Shown: in pieces, positions 16,589 to 25,161 of the stretch
Layout: every line of letters starts with the position of its first letter
Numbering within the stretch: the first letter of the stretch is position 1
Assembly: GCF_000385175.1 (NCBI RefSeq)
Contig: NZ_ARQJ01000028.1
Span: forward strand, 62,001 to 126,000
From: Salinicoccus albus DSM 19776
Lineage (GTDB): Bacteria > Bacillota > Bacilli > Staphylococcales > Salinicoccaceae
Direction: 5' to 3'
DNA length: 64,000 nucleotides
The notes under the pieces: model-generated
Database searches by the model: none
Seen by the model: the letters and a program-made list of their open reading frames with translations, nothing else
What the model was told of the DNA's origin: nothing
Position numbers and translations under genes: made by a program

Positions 16589-17185
16589 ATGGAAGATAAT
16601 ACATTTGAACAGATAGCAAACAGATATGATTCAAAAGATAGAATTGATTTAGCTCAGATCATTGTTCAGGAAGTTAGGACGGAATTGCAAAATAGCAAAT
16701 CAGCTTCCTTAATAGATTATGGCGCCGGCACAGGACTGGTCAGTCTGGAACTGGTGGATTTAGTGGATTCTGTTTTATTGGTGGACGCTTCAGAGCAAAT
16801 GCTGAAGAGTGCAGCGGCTAAAATTTCTCAGAGGGAAATCACCAATTCAGAAGTCCTTGCTTCAGACTTCACCCAGGAAACGCCAGAACTTAAGGCGGAC
16901 ATTGTTTTAATGTCTCTGGTCCTCCTTCATATTCCGGATACAAAGAAGATTCTGCATGAATTGTTCAACGTGTTAAATAACGGCGGCAGGCTTATCATTG
17001 TTGACTTCGACAAAACAGATAAGATCAATCATCCTAAAGTGCACAATGGTTTCGCTCATAAAGCACTGGAGAATATATTATCCGGCGTTGGATTTAAATC
17101 GAATAACATCAGGACCTTTCATCATGGAGCGCGTATTTTTATGAATCAGGACGCATCAATGTTCATATCCACCAGTGTGAAATGA
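16589..17185 (+). CDS. Class I SAM-dependent methyltransferase
   Basis: 198 aa. SAM-binding motif I DYGAGTG at 43-49, the acidic end of beta-2 VLLVDASEQM (~res 66-75), and post-motif segments VLMSLVLLHIPD (~res 107-118) and GGRLIIVDFDK (~res 136-146). GGAGGG site before the ATG. Substrate unknown. The 193 bp to the next gene start hold an imperfect inverted repeat around CAGCTTCA/TGAAGCTG (17200-17253), possibly a terminator. Confidence 0.88.
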   Translation: MEDNTFEQIANRYDSKDRIDLAQIIVQEVRTELQNSKSASLIDYGAGTGLVSLELVDLVDSVLLVDASEQMLKSAAAKISQREITNSEVLASDFTQETPELKADIVLMSLVLLHIPDTKKILHELFNVLNNGGRLIIVDFDKTDKINHPKVHNGFAHKALENILSGVGFKSNNIRTFHHGARIFMNQDASMFISTSVK

Positions 17186-17378
17186 TGGGGACTGATGGGC
17201 AGCTTCATCGAAACGGTTTGCTGAATTTGGCCTTAGACTGTTTGTTGAAGCTGTTTCATTACATTTGTCATAGCGATTGGTCACAGATATCACTATTTTT
17301 TATCCTAGAAACATTTTACAATGACTGTAAAGGTGTTGAAAAAGGATTGATGGTTTCAAGGTGAAAGGGGATGGCGCT

Positions 17379-17915
17379 ATGGAGCTGGAATATATCAGGG
17401 ATTACACAATGTATATGGCGATTTTCGGTATGTTTAGCATGGTCTGGTTCGGCTGGGCACAGGAGAATCCAAGACAAAATTGGCGTAAATATCTTGGAGC
17501 GGCTTCCGGAGCTGCCTTGCTGGTCTGCCTGATTGGCGTTTACTTAAGTATCACCAATTGGGGAGAAGCGACTGCTTTGTCAGAAGCGGGCGCGTATATG
17601 ACCTACTTGATTGTGTTCTGGGCGGAATTTATTATCGGCGGTCTCGGAGCATTCCTTTTGATCCGACGTAAAAAAAAGGATTTTGTTGCGCCATGGATCG
17701 GTTTTCTCGTAGGCACACATTTTTTCTTTCTGGTAAATGTCTTTAGGGATCCCGCATTATATATATTGGCGGTATTTTTGATCGTGATTGCTGTCATATC
17801 CCCGTGGGCTGCCAAAAAACTTGTCGTTGACAAAAGCGCAATTACGGGGACAGGCTCTGGAATTGTTTTATTCTGTTTTGCCATTTTGGGATTGGTCCGT
17901 TTCCTGCTGGCATAA
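17379..17915 (+). CDS. Hypothetical integral membrane protein
   Basis: 178 aa from the ATG 8 bp behind AAAGGGG; an upstream GTG has no site. Five or six hydrophobic segments, an N-terminus MELEYIRDYTMYMAIFGMFS, and the charged loop RRKKKDF near the middle. No motif points to a function. Confidence 0.75.
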   Translation: MELEYIRDYTMYMAIFGMFSMVWFGWAQENPRQNWRKYLGAASGAALLVCLIGVYLSITNWGEATALSEAGAYMTYLIVFWAEFIIGGLGAFLLIRRKKKDFVAPWIGFLVGTHFFFLVNVFRDPALYILAVFLIVIAVISPWAAKKLVVDKSAITGTGSGIVLFCFAILGLVRFLLA

Positions 17916-17995
17916 ATGTTAAATTCCTTGAAATTTATGCTGCGTCATGTTCGATCGTAAAGTTATCTGTTTAAAATCTAGAAGTTGTAAACCTT

Positions 17996-18796
17996 GTGCC
18001 TAAATTCCTGAATTTTTTCGACCGGGCTAATAATTCGCACACTGACGAAACAGAAAGATGGCGGTTATGGAAAGAACATTATAATTTTGCAGCCCTGCCG
18101 CCCGGTTACGACCAGCAGGCACGAAGCCAATTAAACCAAACTTGGCCGGAATATCAGTCCAATATAGAACGGATTCGATCATGGGAGCCGGATCAAACGG
18201 GAATCGGGAAGTTCTATGATGAGATAAAAACGTTATTGGGAAGTGAAGCCGATATACCGGCTGTCATCGTTTTCTTTGTGGGTACATTTGATAATAATGC
18301 ATTTACAGCCCCGTATGATGAACATAGATCCATGCTCTGTTTACCAGTTGAGCACCAATGGTCTGATATTATCATCGTTCATGAACTGACTCATATTGTA
18401 CATGCAGAGACCGCTTCATTAGACATGAGCTGGGAACGGCCGGTGGCTGAACTTGTTCTTCAGGAGGGGCTGGCATTACAAGTCACTAAACATCTCATAC
18501 CTAAGAAGAGCGATGAGGATTATATCGAAATAGGGGTAGAAAAAGGGTGGTTACAAAAATGCCGCGAGGATAGAACAAAAATTCTGGAAGGGATTTTACC
18601 TTATTTATCCGATTCACGCAGTGAGACGATTGAGAAATTTACTTTCGGAACGGGAGCTTCTGGTCATCGAAGAGAAGCTTACTATGCCGGTTGGGAGTTT
18701 GTCAGATCTCAATTGGAAAAAGGAAGCACATTCAAACAGTTAGCTTCCATAAAACGCAAGGATATCCCTGATTATTTAAAAAATAACCTGGTATGA
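17996..18796 (+). CDS. HELTH-motif putative zinc metalloprotein (DUF2268-like)
   Basis: 266 aa soluble protein. A zincin-like HELTH motif (His129, Glu130, His133) is followed 24 residues later by a QEGLA block with Glu157, a layout seen in gluzincin-type and DUF2268-like proteins. The GTG start lacks a clear ribosome site and may be wrong by a few codons. No signal peptide, so it acts in the cytoplasm. Peptidase activity is likely but unproven. Confidence 0.75.
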   Translation: MPKFLNFFDRANNSHTDETERWRLWKEHYNFAALPPGYDQQARSQLNQTWPEYQSNIERIRSWEPDQTGIGKFYDEIKTLLGSEADIPAVIVFFVGTFDNNAFTAPYDEHRSMLCLPVEHQWSDIIIVHELTHIVHAETASLDMSWERPVAELVLQEGLALQVTKHLIPKKSDEDYIEIGVEKGWLQKCREDRTKILEGILPYLSDSRSETIEKFTFGTGASGHRREAYYAGWEFVRSQLEKGSTFKQLASIKRKDIPDYLKNNLV

Positions 18797-18805
18797 TTAA
18801 AACAG

Positions 18806-18838
18806 CGGGGCTTTGAGACAAATCAGAGCCCCGTTCTT
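18806..18838. terminator. Terminator between the HELTH gene and the xre gene
   Basis: CGGGGCTTTGA (18806-18816) pairs, with one mismatch, with TCAGAGCCCCG (18823-18833). It sits between convergent genes; the T-run is short. Confidence 0.7.
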
Positions 18839-18844
18839 ACTCGA

Positions 18845-19057
18845 TTATGCTTCGTCATCTTCTGCATATTCCAGAATATCTCCCGGCTGGCAATCGAGAG
18901 CCTTGCAAATCGCATCCAATGTGGAGAATCGGATGGCTTTCACTTTGCCAGTTTTCAAGTTTGAAAGATTGACGTTGGAAATATCTACCTCTTCCGCAAG
19001 TCTGCCCAGTGACATTTTGCGGTCAGCCAGCATCCGGTCCAATCTAATAATAATCAT
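18845..19057 (-). CDS. XRE/YozG-type helix-turn-helix regulator
   Basis: 70 aa, almost only a Cro/CI-type HTH: MIIIRLDRMLADRKMSLGRL, then AEEVDISNVNLSNLKTGKV with a conserved N-L-S-x-L-K turn, ending CQPGDILEYAEDDEA. Such short regulators regularly sit beside DUF2975 membrane proteins, as here, only 14 bp downstream of the DUF2975 gene. The two form one minus-strand operon, probably autoregulated through the palindrome at 19779-19807. Confidence 0.9.
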   Translation of the reverse strand: MIIIRLDRMLADRKMSLGRLAEEVDISNVNLSNLKTGKVKAIRFSTLDAICKALDCQPGDILEYAEDDEA

Positions 19058-19071
19058 CTGTATTCACCCGC

Positions 19072-19716
19072 TTATACTGTAGCATCAAATTCATTTTGTA
19101 AGAATGTACCATATTTAAACACCCTTCCGATTATCCATATCAAGAGCCCGGTGAACAGTAGCGTTAAATCGATACTGTAGTTCAATGAATTTCCGGAATA
19201 GATGAATTTATTTGTCATTTCAAAAATCTCCTCGGCTGAGCCCAGCACACTGTTCATCAAGTGTTGCATTGCCAGATCACCCAGACCGCTCAGGAAACCG
19301 AGCGCAACGAACGCAAATCCGATGCTTTCAATGAAGCGGCTGTTTTTCTGAGCAAATACATCCCCGCTTTTCAAATTGTGGAGCCACCTGTTGACTAGGA
19401 ATATGATAAAAGTTGCAACTCCCACATTGATAAACGATGCCAGCAACACGTAGAAAATCGGCAGTTTCTCAAGCGTCAATGATTCTATAAAAGAATCTGT
19501 AATCTGTAAAGAAACACCGTTGGCTTCATAGCTGACTTCGGCAGGAATTCTGGTTAATAACCCATTGATCGTTTCCTGGGGGATGAAGAATAAAACGACA
19601 CCAGCGACAATTGTGGCGAGCAGTGCAATTGCGAAAAGGGCGAGGATGATAAAAGAGAATACGTAAGCAGTAGTCACGAAAGTTTTGAACTTTTTTTCAA
19701 CAACTGAGTTAGACAT
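19072..19716 (-). CDS. DUF2975 family membrane protein
   Basis: 214 aa from the ATG placed behind AAAGGGAGGC; the frame is open to 19764 without a site. Four hydrophobic segments (~res 18-42, 80-104, 125-147, 175-198), with the family-like stretch NLKSGDVFAQKNSRFIESIG between TM2 and TM3. Paired with the HTH gene at 18845-19057. Function unknown; such pairs are thought to be membrane-linked transcription switches. Confidence 0.82.
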   Translation of the reverse strand: MSNSVVEKKFKTFVTTAYVFSFIILALFAIALLATIVAGVVLFFIPQETINGLLTRIPAEVSYEANGVSLQITDSFIESLTLEKLPIFYVLLASFINVGVATFIIFLVNRWLHNLKSGDVFAQKNSRFIESIGFAFVALGFLSGLGDLAMQHLMNSVLGSAEEIFEMTNKFIYSGNSLNYSIDLTLLFTGLLIWIIGRVFKYGTFLQNEFDATV

Positions 19717-19778
19717 AAAATTCAAGCCTCCCTTTGTTTGGTGACTTAAATATAACATGTTCAATAACTAAAAACAAT

Positions 19779-19807
19779 AATTATTTAATGATAATCATTA
19801 AATAATT
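19779..19807. promoter_or_regulatory. Perfect 14-bp-arm palindrome upstream of the DUF2975-xre operon
   Basis: Arms AATTATTTAATGAT (19779-19792) and ATCATTAAATAATT (19794-19807) around a single A, 63-91 bp upstream of the DUF2975 start. It is long and exact for AT-rich DNA and is a good candidate operator for the YozG-type regulator. The rest of 19717-19999 has no gene. Confidence 0.65.
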
Positions 19808-19950
19808 AATACATAATGATAATATTTATGCTAATTTTATTTGCGTTTTATTGCAAAAAATGGACTTTCGCTTGTTTGAGCCCGCAACGATGATGAGAAA
19901 GAATCATTCCGCATGATAGGGATCTACATAAAGAACCCCTCAGGTATCCA

Positions 19951-19981
19951 TAAAAAAGACAGACACAAAATGTGCCTGCCT
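19951..19981 (-). terminator. Terminator of the DUF3169 gene
   Basis: On the minus strand AGGCAGGCACA pairs (with G-T wobbles) with TGTGTCTGTCT around TTT, followed by TTTTTT. Plus-strand arms are 19957-19967 and 19971-19981. Confidence 0.7.
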
Positions 19982-19999
19982 GTAAAAATCTCTCAGCAG

Positions 20000-20683
20000 T
20001 TACCCTTTATTTCTGATGGTTAATGCGTATGTCACGTTGGAGTAAATCAATATTGCCGCAATCATTATCATGCCAAGCATCTGGTTATTGCCTGTGGCCA
20101 TTGAATAGATCATAAGCACAACTAATGCTATAAACAGAAGCGAGCTCATTGATATAAATGCTTTATATAACCCTTCGGCCATGATCAGTTTTTCTCCTTC
20201 ATCTGAAGCAGTATACAGTTTTTCTGCAAAGTTCGAATCATTTGGGTCCGGCAGATCTACACGTTCCGGGTACATTGTCTTCAAAATTGACGGGAGTATA
20301 GACATGAATACCAAGCCTGCAGCCAATACTGCAAAACTTGCGATTGTCAGGTATATAGAAGTCTCGTATATGATGCTGCTGCCCATTGCGACTGTACTAA
20401 GTACCACCGTAACCATCAATGCTGTTGAATTATCGGTGTATTTTTTATACATATATTCGTCCAGTGCATCTTCCTCGATGTTTCGATCTTGAGCACTTTT
20501 CCTCAGCTGAAAGTAACCGATGATGCCATACAGTGCTGACGCAGCGGCTGCAAGCAGTGTGATAAGGTTGATACCGAGTCCGACACCTTCTAATCCCTGT
20601 CCCGGATCAAAGTTTACGATAACGATTACTGTGACAAATCCCGCAATAGCATAAAGGATATAACTCAAAATTGTTTTGCTCAT
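20000..20683 (-). CDS. DUF3169 family membrane protein
   Basis: 227 aa with six hydrophobic segments in three pairs, and long charged loops holding YMYKKYTDNS (~res 78-87) and the LPDPNDSNFAEKLYTASDEG stretch (~res 144-163). The architecture matches DUF3169, whose genes almost always follow a short XRE gene, as here (2 bp apart). Role unknown. Confidence 0.8.
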   Translation of the reverse strand: MSKTILSYILYAIAGFVTVIVIVNFDPGQGLEGVGLGINLITLLAAAASALYGIIGYFQLRKSAQDRNIEEDALDEYMYKKYTDNSTALMVTVVLSTVAMGSSIIYETSIYLTIASFAVLAAGLVFMSILPSILKTMYPERVDLPDPNDSNFAEKLYTASDEGEKLIMAEGLYKAFISMSSLLFIALVVLMIYSMATGNNQMLGMIMIAAILIYSNVTYALTIRNKG

Positions 20684-20685
20684 AC

Positions 20686-20889
20686 TTACAGCTCCTCTTC
20701 AGTGAATATGAAAATATTCTCGATAGGCTCGTTGAAAATGATGGAAATGCGTTTGGCAATTAATAATGAAGGGACATAATCTTCACGTTCAATCAGGCTG
20801 ACGGTCTGACGGGAAATTTTTGCACGTCTGGCAAGCTGAGTTTGATTGAGGCCGTCTCTCGCTCTTAACTCCTTGATTCTTGTTTTCAT
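20686..20889 (-). CDS. Short XRE family regulator
   Basis: 67 aa Cro/CI HTH: MKTRIKELRARDGLNQTQLA, then RRAKISRQTVSLIEREDYVP, ending with the IENIFIFTEEEL tail common in this compact subgroup. First gene of an operon with the DUF3169 protein. The AT-rich 104 bp before the FAH-family gene should hold both divergent promoters. Confidence 0.92.
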   Translation of the reverse strand: MKTRIKELRARDGLNQTQLARRAKISRQTVSLIEREDYVPSLLIAKRISIIFNEPIENIFIFTEEEL

Positions 20890-21044
20890 TTCATCACCTC
20901 TGCATCTTTAGTATACATAATAATTGGTATTATGACAAATAAAATAGTCAAAATACATAGTATTATTGTCATACTATTTGAAATCAGAATATTATGATAT
21001 ACTTTCTTGGAATCGCAATCTGTAACAATTTTGGGAGGAATATG

Positions 21045-21899
21045 ATGATGAGACTATTAACATTCTATAAAGAAGGACAATTAAAACCGGCAGTACTTTC
21101 AGACAGAGGCGTATTGGACATATCAGGGGCCTATCCGACGATGATCGATGCCATTGAAAGATATGAAGGTTTGGCTGAGTTCCTGGATTTTGCTCTTGAA
21201 GAAGAGTCAGAGGTATTCATGGATTTCAACGATTTGAAAATTGGTCCGTCGGTGGATGGTGCCGGGAAAATTATCTGTGTAGGGTTGAATTATCAGAAAC
21301 ATGCAGAAGAATCGAATATGCCTGCACCTGAGTATCCGATTTTATTCAGCAAATTCAATAATTCCTTATCCGGCAGTAACGATAAGGTGAAAATCCCCAA
21401 AGAAGCGACACAGGTGGATTATGAAGCAGAACTGGCGATTATTATGGGTAAGGAAGCGAAAGATGTTTCTGAAGAAGAAGCGCTTGACTATGTTTTCGGT
21501 TACAGCTGTTCAAATGATCTTTCAGAACGGACGTTCCAATTCAGGAGCGGCCAGTGGCTGCTCGGTAAAACATTGGACGGTTTTTGTCCGCTGGGGCCGT
21601 ATGTAGTACCGAAAGATGAAATTGCTGATCCCAATAAACTTAGAATTACTTGCAGGGTGAACGGCGAACTGAGACAGGACTCCAATACAAACGATATGAT
21701 TTTCAAGAGTGAGGCGCTGGTCAGTTACATTTCTAAATATATGACCCTGCATCCGGGGGACGTCATCCTGACAGGCACACCGGAAGGTGTTGCGCAAGGT
21801 TATAAAGGAGATGAAAAACCATGGGTTGCCCCGGGAGATGAAGTGTCAGTCGAAATCGAAGACCTTGGCAGACTCGTGACAACTATGGTAAGGGAATGA
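21045..21899 (+). CDS. Fumarylacetoacetate hydrolase (FAH) family protein
   Basis: About 284 aa from the middle of three tandem ATGs behind GGGAGG. The FAH domain starts with GKIICVGLNYQKHAEESNMP (~res 72-91). Metal-site acids are in DYEAELAIIMGK (~res 125-136), then GYSCSNDLSERTFQ, and the C-terminal LTGTPEGVAQG. Members include ureidoglycolate lyase-like, acylpyruvase and 2-hydroxyhepta-2,4-diene-1,7-dioate isomerase enzymes acting on oxo-acids. The exact substrate cannot be told; a role in sugar-acid or aromatic breakdown is possible. Confidence 0.9.
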   Translation: MMRLLTFYKEGQLKPAVLSDRGVLDISGAYPTMIDAIERYEGLAEFLDFALEEESEVFMDFNDLKIGPSVDGAGKIICVGLNYQKHAEESNMPAPEYPILFSKFNNSLSGSNDKVKIPKEATQVDYEAELAIIMGKEAKDVSEEEALDYVFGYSCSNDLSERTFQFRSGQWLLGKTLDGFCPLGPYVVPKDEIADPNKLRITCRVNGELRQDSNTNDMIFKSEALVSYISKYMTLHPGDVILTGTPEGVAQGYKGDEKPWVAPGDEVSVEIEDLGRLVTTMVRE

Positions 21900-22019
21900 C
21901 AAGATGTCCGGTGTTCTAGCAGCATCGGATTTAATTTATATATGAGCATCTCACTTGAAGACCTTCATCATCTGGCGCACGATTGATATTGAAAAAACCT
22001 TATAAGGAGGAGATTACGA

Positions 22020-22643
22020 GTGAGAATACTGGTGATCGGAGCGAATGGACAAATCGGCAGGATTGTCGTAGATAAGCTGAAAGATTCTGAACATACGCCG
22101 GTGGCGATGGTGCGGAAGGAAGACCAGGCTGCAGCCTTTAAAGATGAAGGTGTGGAAGCGGTGTTTGGAGACTTGGAGCAGGATATCTCCCGAGCCTTCG
22201 ATAATATTGATACGGTGGTGTTCACTGCCGGATCCGGCCCGCATACCGGTGCGGATAAGACGATCCTGATTGACCAGGAAGGTGCGATGGAATCAATTGA
22301 CCTGGCTCGGGAAAATGGTGTGAAACATTTTGTCATGGTCAGTGGGCTGGGTGTTGAGAATGCGCGTCAGGCAGGAGAGAAGATGAGACCATACATGCAT
22401 GCGAAATACCGCGCCGACGAGCATTTAAAACAGTCCGGACTCAGCTATACTATCCTTCGCCCGGGTCTGTTAACCAATGATCCGGCAACGGATAAAGTGG
22501 AACTATTTGTTAACCAGCCGGAACCTGGAGAAGTCACACGGGCGGATGTAGCAAGTGTGCTAGCGGAAATCGTCAATCAGAAACCTGCTGATCGAGTGTA
22601 TTATCTGCTCGGCGGACAGACACCTGTTGGCGAACTGTTTTAA
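22020..22643 (+). CDS. NAD(P)-binding epimerase-like protein (YhfK type)
   Basis: 207 aa atypical SDR. The GANGQIGR nucleotide motif (~res 7-14) near the start, then VFGDLEQD, FTAGSGPHTG and YTILRPGLLT (~res 142-151), all features of the Bacillus YhfK/YwnB group. GTG start behind GGAGGAG. No catalytic YxxxK is seen, as in this group; enzyme activity unknown. Confidence 0.88.
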   Translation: MRILVIGANGQIGRIVVDKLKDSEHTPVAMVRKEDQAAAFKDEGVEAVFGDLEQDISRAFDNIDTVVFTAGSGPHTGADKTILIDQEGAMESIDLARENGVKHFVMVSGLGVENARQAGEKMRPYMHAKYRADEHLKQSGLSYTILRPGLLTNDPATDKVELFVNQPEPGEVTRADVASVLAEIVNQKPADRVYYLLGGQTPVGELF

Positions 22644-22660
22644 ACGATATAGAAAGTGTG

Positions 22661-22690
22661 ATCTGGACCCAGATGGGTCCAGATTTTTTA
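22661..22690 (+). terminator. Terminator of the YhfK-like gene
   Basis: ATCTGGACCC (22661-22670), loop AGAT, GGGTCCAGAT (22675-22684), then TTTTT. Confidence 0.92.
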
Positions 22691-22718
22691 TGTATTTTAA
22701 ATTTTCTTATATTTTATA

Positions 22719-22789
22719 TTGACACCGTTTTCATATAGTAATATATTGTTTTTGTATTCATATACAAAAACTTTGTTCATATATATGAA
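22719..22789 (+). promoter_or_regulatory. Galactonate operon promoter region with two operator candidates
   Basis: TTGACA at 22719-22724 starts a likely promoter. Downstream lie two palindromes: arms TTTTTGTAT (22749-22757) and ATACAAAAA (22762-22770) around TCAT, and TTCATATATATGAA (22776-22789). Both share a TTCATAT core and sit directly before the IclR gene, so they are likely IclR sites. Confidence 0.6.
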
Positions 22790-22806
22790 TTATGAGAGGT
22801 GGAAAA

Positions 22807-23574
22807 ATGTCGGTTAAATCGGCAGAAAGAATTCTTGATATTATAGATTATTTGTCCTCCGATGAAAATGGTTCTACTTTGATGGAACTGGCCAATCGTT
22901 TGGAAATTCCGAAAAGCAGTATGTCACAGTTGTTGTCGACGATGTTGGGCAAAGAATATGTGGTTAAATCTGAAGCAAATACTTATAAATTAGGTCATAA
23001 ACTGATTACTGCAGGCAACCGTGCAAGAATTACAAATGATATTTACAGTGCTAGTCGTACTGTATTAAGAAAAGCAGGAGAGAAAACGGGTGAAACAGTT
23101 TTTCTCGCTATTCGTTCAGAGGCAGAAATTATTTATCTGGCAAAGGTGGACAATGAAAGATCTGCAAGGACCACAGCGCAGCCCGGTATGAGAAAGCCTT
23201 TGCATTGTACTGGGCTGGGCAAAGTATTTCTTGCTTTTGAAAATGAACATATCAGGAATGAAATATTCAATAACATTCAATTGGAAGCCCATACTCCCAA
23301 TACAATTACAGATCCAGAAGAGTTAAAGGGAAAAATAGATGAGTACAGACGACAGGGGTATTCCATTGACGACGAGGAGAATGATGTTGGTGTCTACTGC
23401 GTTGCGTCGCCGATACTTAATGATCAGGGAGAAGTGATTGCTGCAATCAGCTGTGCGGGATCTAAACCAAGAATGGCAGACAAAAAAAATGAAGTGATTG
23501 AAACAATTACAAGTGCAGCGAATGAAATTTCAATTACTCAGGGCTTTGACGGAGGTGGACAGATATGGAAGTGA
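22807..23574 (+). CDS. IclR family transcriptional regulator
   Basis: 255 aa from the ATG 6 bp behind GAGAGGTGG; an ATG at 22792 overlaps that site. N-terminal winged helix ~res 5-65 (LMELANRLEIPKSSMSQLLS). C-terminal GAF-like effector domain with PGMRKPLHCTGLGKVFLAF (~res 129-147), then DDEENDVGVYCVASPI, both classic for IclR/KdgR. First gene of the galactonate operon; its stop overlaps the kinase start. It most likely represses the operon until KDGal/KDG or a related acid binds. Confidence 0.92.
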   Translation: MSVKSAERILDIIDYLSSDENGSTLMELANRLEIPKSSMSQLLSTMLGKEYVVKSEANTYKLGHKLITAGNRARITNDIYSASRTVLRKAGEKTGETVFLAIRSEAEIIYLAKVDNERSARTTAQPGMRKPLHCTGLGKVFLAFENEHIRNEIFNNIQLEAHTPNTITDPEELKGKIDEYRRQGYSIDDEENDVGVYCVASPILNDQGEVIAAISCAGSKPRMADKKNEVIETITSAANEISITQGFDGGGQIWK

Positions 23575-24512
23575 TTGCAATAGGTGAATCGATGGTCTCT
23601 TTAGTGAATGAACCAGCTGGATATATTCGTCATTCGGAAAATTTCAAACCGTATGTTGCAGGTGCGGAAACAAATACACTGATTGGGTTGAGCAGGTTAG
23701 GACATAAGACCTCGTGGGTGACCGCGTTGGGCAAAGATGAATTGGGGGAGTTCATCCTGCAAAAAGTCAGAGCAGAAAATGTGGAGACTTCTAAAGTATC
23801 TTATAAAAATTACAAAACAGGTATATTTTTTAAACAGATTATACCTGATGGCAGTGTCGATGTAACATACTACCGGACGGGTTCAGCTGCAAGCCGGCTG
23901 GAACTTGAAGATATTGATTTGGAATATGTGAAGAATGCGAAGATACTCTATCTGACAGGAATCACGCTTTCGTTAAGTGACTCCACTAAGACGATGCTTT
24001 TTGACCTTGTGAAGAAATTAAACGGTCAGATAAGGATAGTGTTTGATCCGAACATCCGATTGAAGATGTGGTCAGAAAAAGAAGCCAGGGAAACAATTAT
24101 GGAATTTCTGCCTTTCGTGGACTGTTTAATCATCAGCCGAAATGAAGCGAAAATATTGATTGGTGAAATGCGTGACGAGGAAGCAATAGACAGATTTAAA
24201 GCGATTGGCTGTAAGGACGTTTTTCTAAAGCTTGCAAAAGACGGGGCTGTCTATGATTTTAACAATAAAAGAAATTATGTAGAAAACCCAAGACAGTTCA
24301 TTGAAATAGATCCGGTAGGAGCCGGTGATGCGTTTGCATCGGGCATCCTATCAGGCATTCTGAAAAAAGAATCGCCGGATTTTTTTGTAGAAAGGGCATG
24401 CTTCCTTGGCGGCTATATTACACAATTTATTGGAGATTACCAGGGGCTCCCCTCTGAAGCGATGCTGACTGAGGTAATGAAGAAGGATAATGATGAAAAA
24501 GTGAAAAGATAG
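23565..24512 (+). CDS. PfkB sugar kinase (2-keto-3-deoxy-galactonate/gluconate kinase)
   Basis: 315 aa. N-terminal AIGESMVSLVNEPAGYI and VAGAETNTLIGLSRLG (~res 31-46); C-terminal signature DPVGAGDAFASG (~res 249-260) with catalytic Asp255. It is a different sequence type from kdgK at 5761-6768. Lying between an IclR gene and a KDPG/KDPGal aldolase, with a galactonate dehydratase next, it should phosphorylate the 2-keto-3-deoxy acid made by DgoD. Confidence 0.9.
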   Translation: MEVIAIGESMVSLVNEPAGYIRHSENFKPYVAGAETNTLIGLSRLGHKTSWVTALGKDELGEFILQKVRAENVETSKVSYKNYKTGIFFKQIIPDGSVDVTYYRTGSAASRLELEDIDLEYVKNAKILYLTGITLSLSDSTKTMLFDLVKKLNGQIRIVFDPNIRLKMWSEKEARETIMEFLPFVDCLIISRNEAKILIGEMRDEEAIDRFKAIGCKDVFLKLAKDGAVYDFNNKRNYVENPRQFIEIDPVGAGDAFASGILSGILKKESPDFFVERACFLGGYITQFIGDYQGLPSEAMLTEVMKKDNDEKVKR

Positions 24513-24522
24513 GGGGCATTTT

Positions 24523-25161
24523 ATGAGTACAGTGGACAGGATTATTTCGCACAAAATGATCGGCATTCTCAGAGGATATGATACCAAGGAAGCTTTGGAT
24601 ATTGCAGAGACATTAATCAGTAATGATTTTAATGTGCTTGAAGTGGCATTGAACTCTCCGGATGCAAAGGAAACATTGAGAAGAATAAAGGCGGCCTATG
24701 GTCATGAAGTTCTGCTTGGTGCGGGTACAGTGCTTACAGTTGATGAAGCCAAAGAGTGTATGGATATTGGAGCAGAGTTTCTGTTGTCTCCAGTGTATAA
24801 TGCGCAGGTTCTCCAATTTTCTAAAGAAAACGGGATGCTGTATATCCCGGGATGCTATTCACCAACGGAAATTTATCATGCATATGAATCCGGGGCAGAG
24901 ATGATAAAAGTTTTCCCGGCCAACCAGCTCAAACCCAGCTATATCAAGGATGTGCTGGCACCCATGAATGACTTGGTCCTCTTGCCTACCGGTGGTGTAA
25001 CACCGGACAATATTAATGAATTTTTACGATTTGGAGCCCAGGCGGTCGGTATAAACTCTGCGTTAGTCCCCAAGCGGTCTGAAGTAGATGATGCACTGCT
25101 GGATGAGGTCAAAGAGAGAGTGCAAAGCTTTAAGGGGGCGATCAAGCAAAATGAAGATTAA
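24523..25161 (+). CDS. KDPG/KDPGal aldolase
   Basis: 212 aa class I aldolase with Glu40 in NVLEVALNS, GAGTVLTVDEA (~res 66-76) and Schiff-base Lys129 in EMIKVFPANQLKPSYIKDV. In the dgo context it would split 2-keto-3-deoxy-6-phosphogalactonate to pyruvate and glyceraldehyde-3-phosphate; a role on KDPG is also possible. Its 3' end overlaps the dgoD start by 11 bp. Confidence 0.9.
   Translation: MSTVDRIISHKMIGILRGYDTKEALDIAETLISNDFNVLEVALNSPDAKETLRRIKAAYGHEVLLGAGTVLTVDEAKECMDIGAEFLLSPVYNAQVLQFSKENGMLYIPGCYSPTEIYHAYESGAEMIKVFPANQLKPSYIKDVLAPMNDLVLLPTGGVTPDNINEFLRFGAQAVGINSALVPKRSEVDDALLDEVKERVQSFKGAIKQNED

Noticed and set aside
17182-17364. 60-aa ORF between the methyltransferase and membrane protein
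   Set aside because: Start overlaps the stop of the methyltransferase without a ribosome site, covers an inverted repeat, and has no protein-like pattern.
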